DNA of 36,084 nucleotides from NCBI RefSeq assembly GCF_902168065.1, contig NZ_LR655723.1, forward strand, positions 1 to 36,084, read 5' to 3'. The position numbers and the translations under genes are program-made. This document shows positions 11,933-20,901 of the stretch, in pieces; within the stretch, counting starts at the first letter, position 1, and every line of letters starts with the position of its first letter. Source of the DNA: Mycobacterium tilburgii. Lineage in GTDB: Bacteria > Actinomycetota > Actinomycetes > Mycobacteriales > Mycobacteriaceae. The notes under the pieces were generated by a model that was not told where the DNA came from, searched no databases, and saw nothing but the letters and a program-made list of their open reading frames with translations.

Positions 11933-13063
11933 GTGACCGGCGGTCGAATCGCGCTGCTCATTGTGGTGTGTTTGATTGTCGAACAATCAGTTTGGCGTGT
12001 GCACGCCGAACCGCCGGCACCAGCACCCGGACCTATCGTGCGCCCGCTGGCGCCCGGTGAAGTGCTGCGTATCGGGCCGACTGCCGGAACCGGTACTTCC
12101 ACAAGGGATTACGGTGTAGGTGCGACGGATCTCTGTGAGTTTCTGGAGTTCCCCACCGAACTTCTCCAGGTGTGCGGCGACAGTTTCGCCGGGCAGGGCG
12201 TGGGATTCGGCGGCTGGTACTCGCCGATCGCGCTGCACGTCGACACCGCCTCGATCAAAGATCCCGCCGGGGTACGCTACACCGGCGTCACCGGGACCGG
12301 CAAGCCGCTTCTGGCCGATCCCACGCCGGCGGGTGATTCGCAGCTGCCGGCCGGCGTGGTGGAGATCAACCGACGCAATTACCTGATGGTGACGACGACG
12401 AAGGATCTCGATCCGCAGAGCTCGCGGTTGGTGACCGCCGAACCGGCGCATGCGGGCTGGCGGACCGTTGCGGGATCGAAGCGTGAAGCCTCGTATCAGG
12501 GCGGGGCGCAGACGCAGATCAGCGGCTACTACGACCCGATCCCGACGCCCGAGTCGCCGAGCGGATGGGTATACATCGTCACCAACAGCTTCACCCGCAG
12601 TCAGCCGGTCATCCTGTATCGTGTTGCACCACAACACTTTACGGACCGCTCTCGGTGGCAGGGCTGGGCGGCCGGACCGGGCGGCGGCTGGAACAAGCCG
12701 CCGACGCCGTTGTGGCCGGACATGGTCGGCGAGATGTGCTTTCGCCAGGTCGACGGCAAAAGCGTGTTGTCCTACTTCAACTCCAGCAACGGCAACATGG
12801 AGGTCCGGGTCGCCAACGACGCGACTTCGCTGGGCGATGCGCCGGTGACCACCGTCGTGCAGCACGTCGAGTGGCCCGAACCGGCGGAGAGCCTGCCGCC
12901 GCCGGAAGACAACCGGCTCGCGCAGCCGTACGGTGGGTACATCTCGCCCGGTTCCACACTCGACGAGCTGCGAATCTTCGTCAGCCAATGGGATACGCGC
13001 GCGCGCGTCGCGGCGCCCTACCGGGTGATTCAATTCGCGGTCAACCCCTTCAAGCCCGAGTAG
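11933..13063 (+). CDS. Secreted DUF4185 / GH183-family protein (Rv3707c type)
   Basis: 376 residues from GTG 11933. A hydrophobic stretch after GGRIA (ALLIVVCLIVEQ) followed by a Pro/Ala-rich linker looks like a signal peptide or anchor. The rest is one DUF4185 domain, a five-bladed beta-propeller family, with DLCEFLEFPTELLQVCGDSF, GGWYSPIALH, YYDPIPTP, WVYIVTNSF, ISGYYDP and LRIFVSQWDT. DUF4185 was renamed GH183 after some members were shown to be endo-D-arabinanases, so a role in turning over arabinogalactan or lipoarabinomannan is likely (family knowledge; activity of this protein is inference). It lies directly behind asd. Confidence 0.8.
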   Translation: MTGGRIALLIVVCLIVEQSVWRVHAEPPAPAPGPIVRPLAPGEVLRIGPTAGTGTSTRDYGVGATDLCEFLEFPTELLQVCGDSFAGQGVGFGGWYSPIALHVDTASIKDPAGVRYTGVTGTGKPLLADPTPAGDSQLPAGVVEINRRNYLMVTTTKDLDPQSSRLVTAEPAHAGWRTVAGSKREASYQGGAQTQISGYYDPIPTPESPSGWVYIVTNSFTRSQPVILYRVAPQHFTDRSRWQGWAAGPGGGWNKPPTPLWPDMVGEMCFRQVDGKSVLSYFNSSNGNMEVRVANDATSLGDAPVTTVVQHVEWPEPAESLPPPEDNRLAQPYGGYISPGSTLDELRIFVSQWDTRARVAAPYRVIQFAVNPFKPE

Positions 13064-13101
13064 GTCTGGCGGGCAAATCGCCCCTGAGCCTGCCGCCCCA
13101 G

Positions 13102-13132
13102 CCCGTATTTAACCAGCTCAGAACGGGTTTTT
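13102..13132 (+). terminator. Weak hairpin followed by five T after the DUF4185 gene
   Basis: CCCGT and ACGGG can pair across a 16-base loop and are followed directly by TTTTT (13128-13132). The stem is short and the loop long, but T runs are rare here and it lies 40 bases after the stop codon at 13063. Confidence 0.25.
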
Positions 13133-13180
13133 GCTCACAGCTGCTACATAAGTAGCGCAACTATTGTTTACCCCCGCATC

Positions 13181-13555
13181 ATGTGTCTCATGAGTGAAAC
13201 ATCTGAAACCCCCACAGCGCGGTCCGCGACCGCAACCGCACCGGTTCCTGCGGATCCGGTGGTGCACCGGCCCGCCAGGGTCTTCCAGGCCGCGGCCTGG
13301 GTCGCTATCGTCGCCGGGACCGTGTTCGTCATTGCGGTCATCTTCTGCACCGGCTTCATGCTCGGTAGGTCGACAGGACACCACCCCGGCCACCATCACC
13401 ACCATAAGCATCACGCGATGTTCCATCCGCACCGCTTCGGCGGCCCCGTCGGCTGGCCCGGTGCCAACCAGCCCGATGCGCCCGCCTCGGTAGCGCCGGG
13501 CGCCCCAGGGCCCCGCCAGATTCAGACGTCGGTCGCGCCGTCTCGTACACCGTAG
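13181..13555 (+). CDS. Small histidine-rich single-pass membrane protein (Rv3706c type)
   Basis: 124 residues from ATG 13181, or 121 from ATG 13190. A Thr/Ala/Pro-rich N-terminus is followed by one transmembrane segment (residues about 36-60, AAAWVAIVAGTVFVIAVIF) and then a histidine-rich patch (HHPGHHHHHKHHAMFHPH). A Gly/Pro/Ala tail follows. The histidines would lie outside if the N-terminus is cytoplasmic, and could bind metal ions or change charge with pH (inference). No function is known to me. A broken paralogue lies 200 bases downstream. Both copies share an ATG nine bases before the MSET start, so the exact start is uncertain. Confidence 0.75.
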   Translation: MCLMSETSETPTARSATATAPVPADPVVHRPARVFQAAAWVAIVAGTVFVIAVIFCTGFMLGRSTGHHPGHHHHHKHHAMFHPHRFGGPVGWPGANQPDAPASVAPGAPGPRQIQTSVAPSRTP

Positions 13556-13641
13556 CCACCCCCGTGCGACACACCTCAAACCTTCAGATGGTCACGGGGT
13601 AAAATGGAGAACCCCCGGGGGCCACCACAATATTAAACACG

Positions 13642-13676
13642 CAGTAGCCGGCGTTCCACACAGCGCCGGGCTACTG
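13642..13676 (+). terminator. Hairpin after the histidine-rich gene
   Basis: CAGTAGCCGGCG (13642-13653) pairs with CGCCGGGCTACTG (13664-13676) with one bulged G and a 10-base loop. It lies about 90 bases after the stop at 13555 and before the broken paralogue. There is no T run, so it would be an I-shaped terminator of the kind common in mycobacteria, or a leader structure. Confidence 0.4.
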
Positions 13677-13771
13677 GCGATTCGCCGATATCGGGCCTCG
13701 ATCGCGCACCATCGATTTCACAGCAACTTTTGTCACCGGAATCCATTGCGGCAGCGCCATCCAGGGGCAGT

Positions 13772-14177
13772 ATGCAAGACATGAGTGAAACACCGGAACG
13801 CGCAACACCGCCGACGCACGTTGACACCGCTCCGCCTCCGACGCCGCGGCGGCGTGGGTGGTTATCGTCGCGGGGATTGTCTTCATCCTGTCGGTGGTCT
13901 TCTTCTCTGGCGCCGTGATCTTCGGCTATCAGCACCATCACTGCCGCCATCACGGCGTGATGTTCAGGCCGGGTGGCCCGGGCGCTCCGGGGCCCTGGCA
14001 GTACGGCGGAGACCGGGTGGCCCCGGGATGTATCCGGGCGGCCCATACGGGCCCGGCCCCGCAACAGGTCCGTTCGGTCCGGGCGGCCCCGGCGGTCCGA
14101 TCGCCGGGCCCGGTGGGCCGGGTGGTCCGGCACCGGCGACCAGCGTTCCGACGTCGGCGCCGGGACCGCGTTCGTAG
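13772..14177 (+). pseudogene. Frameshifted paralogue of the histidine-rich membrane protein (Rv3705A position)
   Basis: The start MSETPERATPPTHVDTAPPP (ATG 13781; upstream ATG 13772) resembles the MSETSETPTARS start of the gene at 13181. Near 13845 the frame shifts to AAAWVVIVAGIVFILSVVFF, the equivalent transmembrane segment, followed by YQHHHCRHHGVMF. Near 14010 it shifts again to a Gly/Pro-rich tail (YPGGPYGPGPATGPFGPGG) ending at 14177. Two frameshifts therefore break what was a tandem duplicate with a shorter histidine patch and a longer GPGGP tail. Unless these are sequencing errors, the copy is dead. Confidence 0.8.
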
Positions 14178-14350
14178 CGTTGAACCTCCAGCCCGGACGG
14201 CCCGGCGCCCACCGCGGTGCCGGGCCGTCGTGGTTTACTGGTGGAAGGTCTTGACGCCGGTTCGTATTGGTGCTGTTTGGTACCCGTGGCACTCACTGCC
14301 CTCGGAGTGCGGCATCCCCAGCCGACGCGCAGATGACGAGGAGATATGAG

Positions 14351-15793
14351 ATGATGGAGCGCTTCACTACGACCGATGCCGGGATCCCCGCGCCCAGCGA
14401 CGAGCAGTCGCTGACGGTCGGTCCCGACGGCCCGATTCTGCTGCAGGACCATTACCTGATCGAGCAGATGGCTCAATTCAATCGGGAGCGCATCCCGGAA
14501 CGGCAGCCACACGCCAAGGGTGGTGGTGCCTTCGGTCAGTTCGAAGTGACCCATGACGTCAGTCAGTTCACCAGGGCCGCGGTGTTTCAGCCCGGCACCA
14601 AAACCGAGATGCTGGCCCGGTTTTCGACTGTGGCTGGGGAGCGCGGCAGCCCGGACACATGGCGGGACCCGCGTGGCTTCGCCCTGAAGTTCTATACTTC
14701 CGAGGGCAATTTCGACATGGTCGGCAACAACACGCCCGTCTTCTTCATGCGCGATCCGCTGAAGTTCCAGCACTTCATCCGGTCCCAAAAACGGATGCAG
14801 GCAACGAATTTGCGTGACCACAACATGCAGTGGGATTTCTGGAGCCTGTCGCCGGAATCCGCACACCAGGTGACGTGGCTGATGGGCGATCGCGGGATTC
14901 CCAAGACATGGCGCAACATGAACGGCTACAGCAGCCACACCTACAGTTGGATCAACGCCGCCGGCGAGATCTTCTGGGTGAAGTACCACTTCATCACCGA
15001 TCAGGGCATCGACTTTTTGACCCAGGAGGATGCCGACCGATTAGCCGGTGAGGACGGTGATTATCACCAGCGCGACTTGTACGACGCCATCGAGCTGGGC
15101 GACCATCCCAGCTGGACACTCAAGATGCAGATTATGCCGTACGAGGAGGCGAAGGACTACCGGTTCAACCCGTTCGACCTGACGAAAGTGTGGCCGCACG
15201 GCGACTATCCGTTGATCGACGTCGGCAAGATGACGCTGAACCGCAACGTCACCGACTACCACACCGAAATCGAGCAGGCGGCCTTCGAACCGAACAACAC
15301 CGTGCCCGGCACCGGCCTGAGCCCAGACAAGATGTTGCAGGCGCGGGGCTTCTCCTACTCCGATGCACACCGTGCCCGGCTGGGTGCGAATTATCGGCAA
15401 ATCCCGGTCAATGAGCCCAAGGTGGAGGTCAACAGTTACTCCAAAGACGGCGCGATGCGCATTAAGAACGTCACCGATCCTGTGTATGCGCCCAACTCCT
15501 ACAGCGGTCTGCACGCGGACCCGGCGCGGGCGGCCGAGGTTCGCTGGCATGCCGACGGTCAGATGATACGCGCGGCGTACACGCTGCACGCCGAGGACGA
15601 CGACTGGAGCCAGGCGGGCACCATGGTCCGCGAGGTGCTCGACGACGCAGCGCGGGAACGATTGGCGCACAACATCATTGGACACGTCTCCAAGGGGGTC
15701 AAGGAGCCGGTGCTGTCCCGGGTCTTCGAGTACTGGCGCAACGTCGACCCCGATCTCAGCAAGAAGGTGGAAGAAGGCATTCGGGGTCAATAG
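14351..15793 (+). CDS. Monofunctional haem catalase
   Basis: Decomposes hydrogen peroxide in the cytoplasm. It has 480 residues, the length of small-subunit catalases. The distal catalytic His54 lies in [15 protein letters not shown]. Asn126 is in the distal motif [10 protein letters not shown], and the proximal haem-ligand Tyr is in [14 protein letters not shown]. The start at 14351 follows a clear GAGGAG ribosome-binding site; ATG 14354 is also possible. M. tuberculosis has no gene here and relies on KatG, so this is an added gene, intact among broken neighbours. No OxyR, FurA or other regulator is adjacent. Codon use resembles neighbouring genes. Confidence 0.96.
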   Translation: MMERFTTTDAGIPAPSDEQSLTVGPDGPILLQDHYLIEQMAQFNRERIPERQPHAKGGGAFGQFEVTHDVSQFTRAAVFQPGTKTEMLARFSTVAGERGSPDTWRDPRGFALKFYTSEGNFDMVGNNTPVFFMRDPLKFQHFIRSQKRMQATNLRDHNMQWDFWSLSPESAHQVTWLMGDRGIPKTWRNMNGYSSHTYSWINAAGEIFWVKYHFITDQGIDFLTQEDADRLAGEDGDYHQRDLYDAIELGDHPSWTLKMQIMPYEEAKDYRFNPFDLTKVWPHGDYPLIDVGKMTLNRNVTDYHTEIEQAAFEPNNTVPGTGLSPDKMLQARGFSYSDAHRARLGANYRQIPVNEPKVEVNSYSKDGAMRIKNVTDPVYAPNSYSGLHADPARAAEVRWHADGQMIRAAYTLHAEDDDWSQAGTMVREVLDDAARERLAHNIIGHVSKGVKEPVLSRVFEYWRNVDPDLSKKVEEGIRGQ

Positions 15794-15849
15794 TTTGCCC
15801 GGGTGAGGCGGATGCACGAGACGGCATCACCCTGGCATGATCGAACCTC

Positions 15850-16494
15850 ATGATGCGGATCTCCGCCGTGGCGCTCAGCGCCGGTGTGGCGCTGAGCTCG
15901 GCCATCCCCACCGCGTCCGCCCATCCCTCCGATCCCGGTGTCGTGTCCTACGCGGTGCTCGGCAAAGGCTCGGTCGGCAACGTCGTCGGCGGCCCGATGG
16001 GCTGGGAGTCGGTTTTCACCGAGCCGTTTCAGGGTTTCTTCGTCGACCAGCCCGACTGCAACAACTGGGCCGACATCGGCCTGCCCGAGGTGTATAACGA
16101 CCCCGACCTGGCGTCGTTCAACGGGGCCACCACGCAGACGTCGGCCACCGACCAGACCCATCTGGTCAAGCAGGCGGTCGGGGTGTTCGCCACCACCGAC
16201 GCCGCGAGCCGGGCCTACCAACGGGTAGTCGACCGGACCGTCGGCTGCTCGGGGCAGACCACGGCGATGCATCTGGGCAACGGGCAAACGCAGGTGTGGT
16301 CCTTCGCCGGCGCCCCCGCCACCGGGACCGACGCGAACTGGACCAAGCAGGAAGTGGGCACCGATCGACGGTGCTTCACTCAAACCCGGCTGCGCGAAAA
16401 CGTGGTGTTGCAGGCGAAGGTTTGCCAGTTTGGCAACGCGGGGCCCGCGGTCAACGTGCTGGCCGGTGCCATGCAGAACGCGCTGGCCCAATAG
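15850..16494 (+). CDS. Secreted PknH-like sensor-domain protein (Rv3705c type)
   Basis: 214 residues with an N-terminal signal peptide (MRISAVALSAGVALSSA, cleavage probably after TASA). The mature part resembles the extracellular PknH_C-like sensor domain found on mycobacterial Ser/Thr kinases and free-standing secreted proteins. Four cysteines (DCNNW, GCSGQ, RCFTQ, VCQFG) fit two disulfides as in that fold. The ligand is unknown. The gene lies just before the egtA remnant, as Rv3705c does before egtA in M. tuberculosis, and is intact. Confidence 0.82.
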   Translation: MMRISAVALSAGVALSSAIPTASAHPSDPGVVSYAVLGKGSVGNVVGGPMGWESVFTEPFQGFFVDQPDCNNWADIGLPEVYNDPDLASFNGATTQTSATDQTHLVKQAVGVFATTDAASRAYQRVVDRTVGCSGQTTAMHLGNGQTQVWSFAGAPATGTDANWTKQEVGTDRRCFTQTRLRENVVLQAKVCQFGNAGPAVNVLAGAMQNALAQ

Positions 16495-16524
16495 CCGGTG
16501 AGGTCGAATGTTGATACCAGCCGT

Positions 16525-16928
16525 ACCGTCGGGACGCGGGTGTGGGGCAGATGGACTCGGCGCGCTGCGGGCCCATCCTCAGCGCCAGCGGCGACGACCC
16601 CGGCACCGACTCGTCCCGCTATGCTCAAGGCGCCGGTGATGATGGTGCACAGCCCCGAGGCCGCGGACTTTCGTCGCTCACCCACTATGTGTCCTTCGCC
16701 GATTGGGCCGATGGCTCGGCGCAGCTGTGCGGCCGTCGTCCCACCCTCGCCGACCTCGACTACTATACTGACCACGCTGTTCCCGCCGGTGCGCCCCAGG
16801 CAATGGCTGGAATTCCGCTACCTCGACAGCACGCCGGACCGGTACTGGCCCGCGATGGCGTTCACGCTGACCACGCTGCTCGACGATCCGGTCGCCGCCG
16901 ATGCCGCCGCGGCGGTCGTCGAACCCGG
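16525..16928 (+). pseudogene. egtA: Internal fragment of egtA (ergothioneine glutamate-cysteine ligase)
   Basis: Pieces in two alternating frames match the middle of EgtA, which makes gamma-glutamylcysteine for ergothioneine: GQMDSARCGPILSASGDDPG, LKAPVMMVHSPEAAD, THYVSFADWADGSAQL, GRRPTLADLDYY, then TLFPPVRPRQWLEFRYLD and [20 protein letters not shown]. Only about 130 of roughly 430 residues remain. The N-terminal half, with the nucleotide-binding part, is missing directly behind the gene at 15850. The C-terminal end is missing at the join with egtE near 16928. At least three frameshifts occur inside the fragment. Confidence 0.85.
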
Positions 16929-17213
16929 TGGCCACGCTGGCCGACGTACCGGGGTGGGCGGTGGTCGAACAAGTCGAAGAACCCAGCGAGATAACCACTT
17001 TGACGCCGTTCTACGGCGCCGATGTGCAGGCGGTGCGGGACTGGCTGCTCACCGAACGGCGGAATCCTGAGCACCTTCGCCGGCATCCAGCGCGCGCCGC
17101 TGAGCATGACGGCGCCGGTGCTGCGGATTTCCCCGCACGCCTACACTACCGCGGTGGACCTGGAAATCTTCGCCGAAGCGCTGATCGCCGCGACCGCGGT
17201 GACCGCGACATGA
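16929..17213 (+). pseudogene. egtE: 3' fragment of egtE (PLP-dependent C-S lyase)
   Basis: [40 protein letters not shown], then after one frameshift near 17060 [20 protein letters not shown] and [12 protein letters not shown] correspond to the last about 95 residues of the EgtE aminotransferase-fold protein, which completes ergothioneine synthesis. The PLP lysine and the whole N-terminal three quarters are absent. It is fused to the egtA fragment at about 16928, which means egtB, egtC and egtD, normally between them, are deleted. The stop TGA (17211-17213) overlaps the ATG of the next gene. Confidence 0.8.
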
Positions 17214-17768
17214 CCGGCACCGGCATGGCCACCTTCGGCGTACCCGGTGACGAGAAGGCATGGAGTGCACTGGGATTCGTGGTCGAGGACTGCGCGATCC
17301 GGATCGGGCGGGTTCGCTGTGCCCTGACCGACGAGCGCGGTTGGGGGTTCGACGAAATCTATGCGCGGCCCGACGATCTCGGGGTACCGACGACGGCGGT
17401 CCACCCGCCGGTCGCCGCCGCGGAGCACCCCTGCGGTGTCACGCACGTCGACCACGGTGGTCTACACGGTGGCCGAATTGGACGCGGCCATCACCGCGCT
17501 GTCCGCCGTGTTCGGCGCTGCGCCGCGCCGGTGCTTTCATCCGCTGGGCCCGCACGGACCCGAAGTGGCGTTCTACCGCGAGGGGGAGGCCTTCATCGAG
17601 GTGGTCGCCGCCGGGGCCGACCCGGCGCTGATCGAGCTTACGTTGTGGTCGCCCGACCTGGACGCGACCGTCGCGGCGATCCGGGCCGCCGGCGGACCCA
17701 TCGGCGATCCCAAACCCGCGGTGCAGGGCGTTCGCATCGCAAGCGTATGGCAGGGCCACCTCGACTAG
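17210..17768 (+). pseudogene. VOC/glyoxalase-like protein broken by one frameshift
   Basis: ATG 17210 overlaps the egtE stop as ATGA. The first part reads [20 protein letters not shown] up to GVTHVDH (near 17455). The frame then shifts and continues [60 protein letters not shown], and ends WQGHLD at 17768. The joined reading is a two-repeat vicinal-oxygen-chelate protein. The break can be repaired by removing one G in the GGTGG near 17455. This is the mildest lesion in the area and could be a recent mutation or an error. The substrate is unknown. Confidence 0.72.
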
Positions 17769-17797
17769 GCCTGGCAATCATGGGTCCGTGACCTGAC

Positions 17798-19220
17798 TCA
17801 GCAGGGCCAGGTGTGTACCGGCTCGTTGGCGTGCATGTGATCGCAGTACCGGCGCAGCATCTCGGCGAGCGCGGCACGTCGAGTCATGCCGCCTTCCTCC
17901 AGCTCCTGCACGGTCGCGACCTGCCAAATGGCGCCGTTGCGGCCGGCCTTGGTGCGGCCCTCGATGACGCCGAGGAACCGGTCGCGCACGTCGGCGTCGA
18001 CACCCCAGCGCCGCAATCCTTCGTGGGCGATCGGCAGCACCGTGTGCAGCACCAAGTCGGTGGCGGCCACCTCGCCCAGGTCGGGCCAATGTAGCCGGGC
18101 GTCGATTCCACGGCGCGCCGCTTCGAGGAAATTGCCATGTGCTGCAGTGAAACTCATCTTCGCCCAGAGCGGATTCTCCTCTTCGGACAGGATGCGCAGG
18201 GTGCCGTAGTAGAACGCGGAGTTGGCCAGCATGTCGACTACGGTGGGGCCGGTCGGCAGCACCCCGATTCTCCAGCCGCAGGTGCGGGCGCCCAACCCCT
18301 TCTACCTCAAACACGTCGTACACGGGCCGGTTCCAGCGGTACACGGTGTCGTTGTGCAGACGCAGTTCGGCCAGCTGCGGGATGCGCCCGGCGGTCAGCT
18401 CGGCGACCGGGTCCTCGTCGGACAGTTCGGCAGCAGCGAGGGGAAGTAGCGGATGTTCTCCTTGACAGATCCAAATCGAAGTGATCCAGCGTTCGACGAA
18501 CCACACCCAGGGTCGCACGCCCTGGACTTTGAGTTCCTCGGGCCGGGTGTCGGTGAACTGGGAGAACACATCGATGCGCGTTTCCGACCAGAGTTGGTGG
18601 CCGAAGAAGTACGGGGAGTTGGCTCCCACCGCCAGCTGCGGACCGGCCATCACCTGCGTCGCATTCCAGTTGGGGACGAAATCGTCTGGCGCCACCTGCA
18701 AGTGCAATTGCGTACTGGTGAAGCGGATTCGGGGCAATGATCGCGGTGTCCCAGTTCAGCGGCTCCGACCCGGAGCGTCTACTCGCTCATCCACCGTCGC
18801 GGGACAAATGCTCGGGCATCAGGGTTGGGAAGAATGCCGATCATCACGATGCGGGTGCCGTCGGGATCCGGCCCGGATCTGTACCTCGTTGAGGCTGGCA
18901 CGCACCTCGGCTTCCAGGTCCAGGCCGGTATGCCCGGGCAGTGGCCGCGGCGGCACGTTGAATTCGATGTTGTAAGCGGTTGTAAGCGCCCAATTCTCGC
19001 TGATAGGCCGGATCCGCGATCGCGTCCAGTACGTGCCGGTTCGACATGGCGGGCTGATAGTCGCCGTCGACGAGATTGCATTCGATTTCCATGCCGGTGA
19101 GCGGCTGGTCGGAGTCGAAACGCGCCTGAGTGAGCATTGCCTCGAAGACGTCCAGACAAAGCTGCACCTTGCGCCGGTACTCTCGCCGATGTGCACGGTC
19201 ATACGTGGTGTGCTTGACCT
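17798..19220 (-). pseudogene. Broken Rv3698-type glutamate-cysteine-ligase-like protein
   Basis: A long family protein can be read leftwards in several frames: YDRAHRREYRRKVQLCLDVF and LTGMEIECNLVDGDYQPAM (19200-19050), GAYNIEFNVPPRPLPG (18980), TRIVMIGILP (18850), then after lost sequence TQLHLQVAPDDF, GANSPYFFGHQLWSETRID, AELRLHNDTVYRWNRPVYDV and MLANSAFYYGTLRILSEEEN. The end is HANEPVHTW near 17805. EIE, NIEFNVPP and ANSPYFFG are typical of the GCS2 (YbdK/EgtA) ATP-dependent ligase superfamily. At least five frameshifts and one short deletion (near 18780) are visible. Location and orientation opposite glpK match Rv3698. The true start is unclear, about 19220. Confidence 0.82.
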
Positions 19221-19315
19221 CATCGCCTTCAACAAGGTTACCCGCGGTAACGCAAGAGCGGCGCGCCCGGGCACCCGGACCGGGCCGATTAGGTGCGGTT
19301 CTGGTGGCTCGGTAG

Positions 19316-19333
19316 ACCATCATGGATGATGGT
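19316..19333. promoter_or_regulatory. glpK: Candidate operator upstream of glpK
   Basis: Perfect inverted repeat ACCATCAT-GG-ATGATGGT, 8-bp arms with a 2-base centre, ending 29 bases before the glpK ATG. Size and position suit a dimeric repressor or activator site. No regulator gene that obviously matches it is adjacent except the broken PadR gene beyond glpK. Confidence 0.5.
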
Positions 19334-19362
19334 GTGTCAGAGTTCACGACGAAGGAGAGCAG

Positions 19363-20901
19363 ATGGCCGAGTTCGTCGCCGCGATCGACCAGGGCACCAC
19401 CAGCACGCGGTGCATGATTTTCGACCACGGCGGCGCCGAAGTGGCTCGCCACCAACTCGAGCACGAGCAGGTGCTGCCCCGGGCTGGCTGGGTCGAGCAC
19501 AATCCGATCGAGATCTGGGAACGCACCGCCTCGGTGCTGATGTCGGTGCTGAATACTTCGAAACTGTCGGCGAAAGACATAGCCGCACTGGGTATTACGA
19601 ATCAGCGCGAGACGACGCTGGTCTGGGACAAACGCACCGGGCGACCGTACTACAACGCCGTCGTCTGGCAGGACACCCGAACCGACCGGATCGCGTCGGA
19701 GCTGCAGCGCGACGGCTGTGGCGACGTGATCCGGCGGAAGGCGGGCCTGCCCCCGGCCACCTATTTCTCCGGCGGCAAGCTGCAATGGATTCTGGAGAAC
19801 GTCGACGGGGTGCGTGCGGCGGCCGAACGCGGTGACGCGTTGTTCGGCACCGCCGATACCTGGGTGTTGTGGAATCTGACCGGCGGCCCACGGGGCGGGG
19901 TGCACGTCACCGACGTGACCAACGCCAGCCGCACCATGCTGATGGATCTGGAGACGCTGGATTGGGACGACGAGCTGCTGTCTTTCTTTTCCATTCCGCG
20001 CGCGATGCTGCCCGCGATCGCGGCCTCCTCGCCCAAGCAGCCCTACGGCGTGACGATCGACGATGGGCCGCTCGGCGCCGAGGTGCCGATAACCGGGATG
20101 CTGGGTGACCAGCACGCCGCGATGGTGGGACAGGTGTGCCTGTCGGCGGGGGAGGCGAAAAACACCTACGGCACCGGCAATTTCCTGCTGCTCAACACCG
20201 GCGAGACGATCGTGCGCTCCGACAACGGGCTACTGACCACGGTGTGCTATCAGTTCGGCGACGCCAAACCCGTCTACGCGCTGGAGGGGTCGATCGCGGT
20301 GACGGGCTCGGCGGTGCAGTGGCTGCGTGACCAGTTGGGCGTTATCAGCGGTGCCGCACAGAGCGAATCGCTGGCACGCGAGGTCCCTGACAACGGCGGG
20401 GTGTATTTCGTGCCCGCGTTTTCCGGGTTGTTCGCCCCGTATTGGCGGTCGGACGCGCGCGGCGCGATCGTCGGGCTGTCGCGCTACAACACCAATGCCC
20501 ATCTGGCCCGCGCGACGCTGGAGGCGATCTGCTACCAGAGCCGCGATGTGGTGGACGCTATGGAATCGGATTCCGGTGTGCGACTTAAGGTTTTGAAGGT
20601 CGACGGCGGTATCACTCAAAATGAGTTGTGCATGCAGATTCAGGCCGATGTGATGGGGGTCGACGTGGTGCGGCCGGTGGTCGCCGAGACCACCGCGCTG
20701 GGCGCCGCCTACGCGGCCGGCCTGGCGGTGGGGTTCTGGGCCGACCCGTCCGACCTGCGGGCCGATTGGCAGGAGGACAAACGGTGGACGCCGGCGTGGG
20801 ATGACGACCAGCGCGCCAACGGATATGCGGGTTGGCGCAAAGCGGTGCTGCGCACCTTGGACTGGGTCGACATGTCCTACCCGGGTGTCCGCCGGCGCTG
20901 A
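19363..20901 (+). CDS. glpK: Glycerol kinase
   Basis: Phosphorylates glycerol to sn-glycerol-3-phosphate with ATP, the entry to glycerol catabolism and a source of phospholipid backbone. It has 512 residues of the FGGY kinase family: the N-terminal phosphate-binding [47 protein letters not shown], the central [24 protein letters not shown], and the C-terminal [26 protein letters not shown] precedes the ATG at good spacing. A perfect terminator hairpin overlaps the stop codon. The gene is intact, so growth on glycerol is probably retained if uptake is. Confidence 0.97.
   Translation: MAEFVAAIDQGTTSTRCMIFDHGGAEVARHQLEHEQVLPRAGWVEHNPIEIWERTASVLMSVLNTSKLSAKDIAALGITNQRETTLVWDKRTGRPYYNAVVWQDTRTDRIASELQRDGCGDVIRRKAGLPPATYFSGGKLQWILENVDGVRAAAERGDALFGTADTWVLWNLTGGPRGGVHVTDVTNASRTMLMDLETLDWDDELLSFFSIPRAMLPAIAASSPKQPYGVTIDDGPLGAEVPITGMLGDQHAAMVGQVCLSAGEAKNTYGTGNFLLLNTGETIVRSDNGLLTTVCYQFGDAKPVYALEGSIAVTGSAVQWLRDQLGVISGAAQSESLAREVPDNGGVYFVPAFSGLFAPYWRSDARGAIVGLSRYNTNAHLARATLEAICYQSRDVVDAMESDSGVRLKVLKVDGGITQNELCMQIQADVMGVDVVRPVVAETTALGAAYAAGLAVGFWADPSDLRADWQEDKRWTPAWDDDQRANGYAGWRKAVLRTLDWVDMSYPGVRRR

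Noticed and set aside
14251..14279. Sigma-A promoter before the catalase (TTGACG at 14251)
   Set aside because: A -35-like TTGACG is present, but 17 bases downstream there is TGTTTG, which does not fit TANNNT.
16901..17791. 296-residue ORF across the egtE remnant and VOC gene as a novel fusion protein
   Set aside because: It stitches together the egtE fragment, noise after a frameshift and the first half of the VOC gene by chance. The true continuations lie in other frames.
18844..20115. 423-residue minus-strand ORF overlapping the start of glpK
   Set aside because: Only its last 130 residues match the Rv3698-type protein. The rest is antisense to intact glpK.
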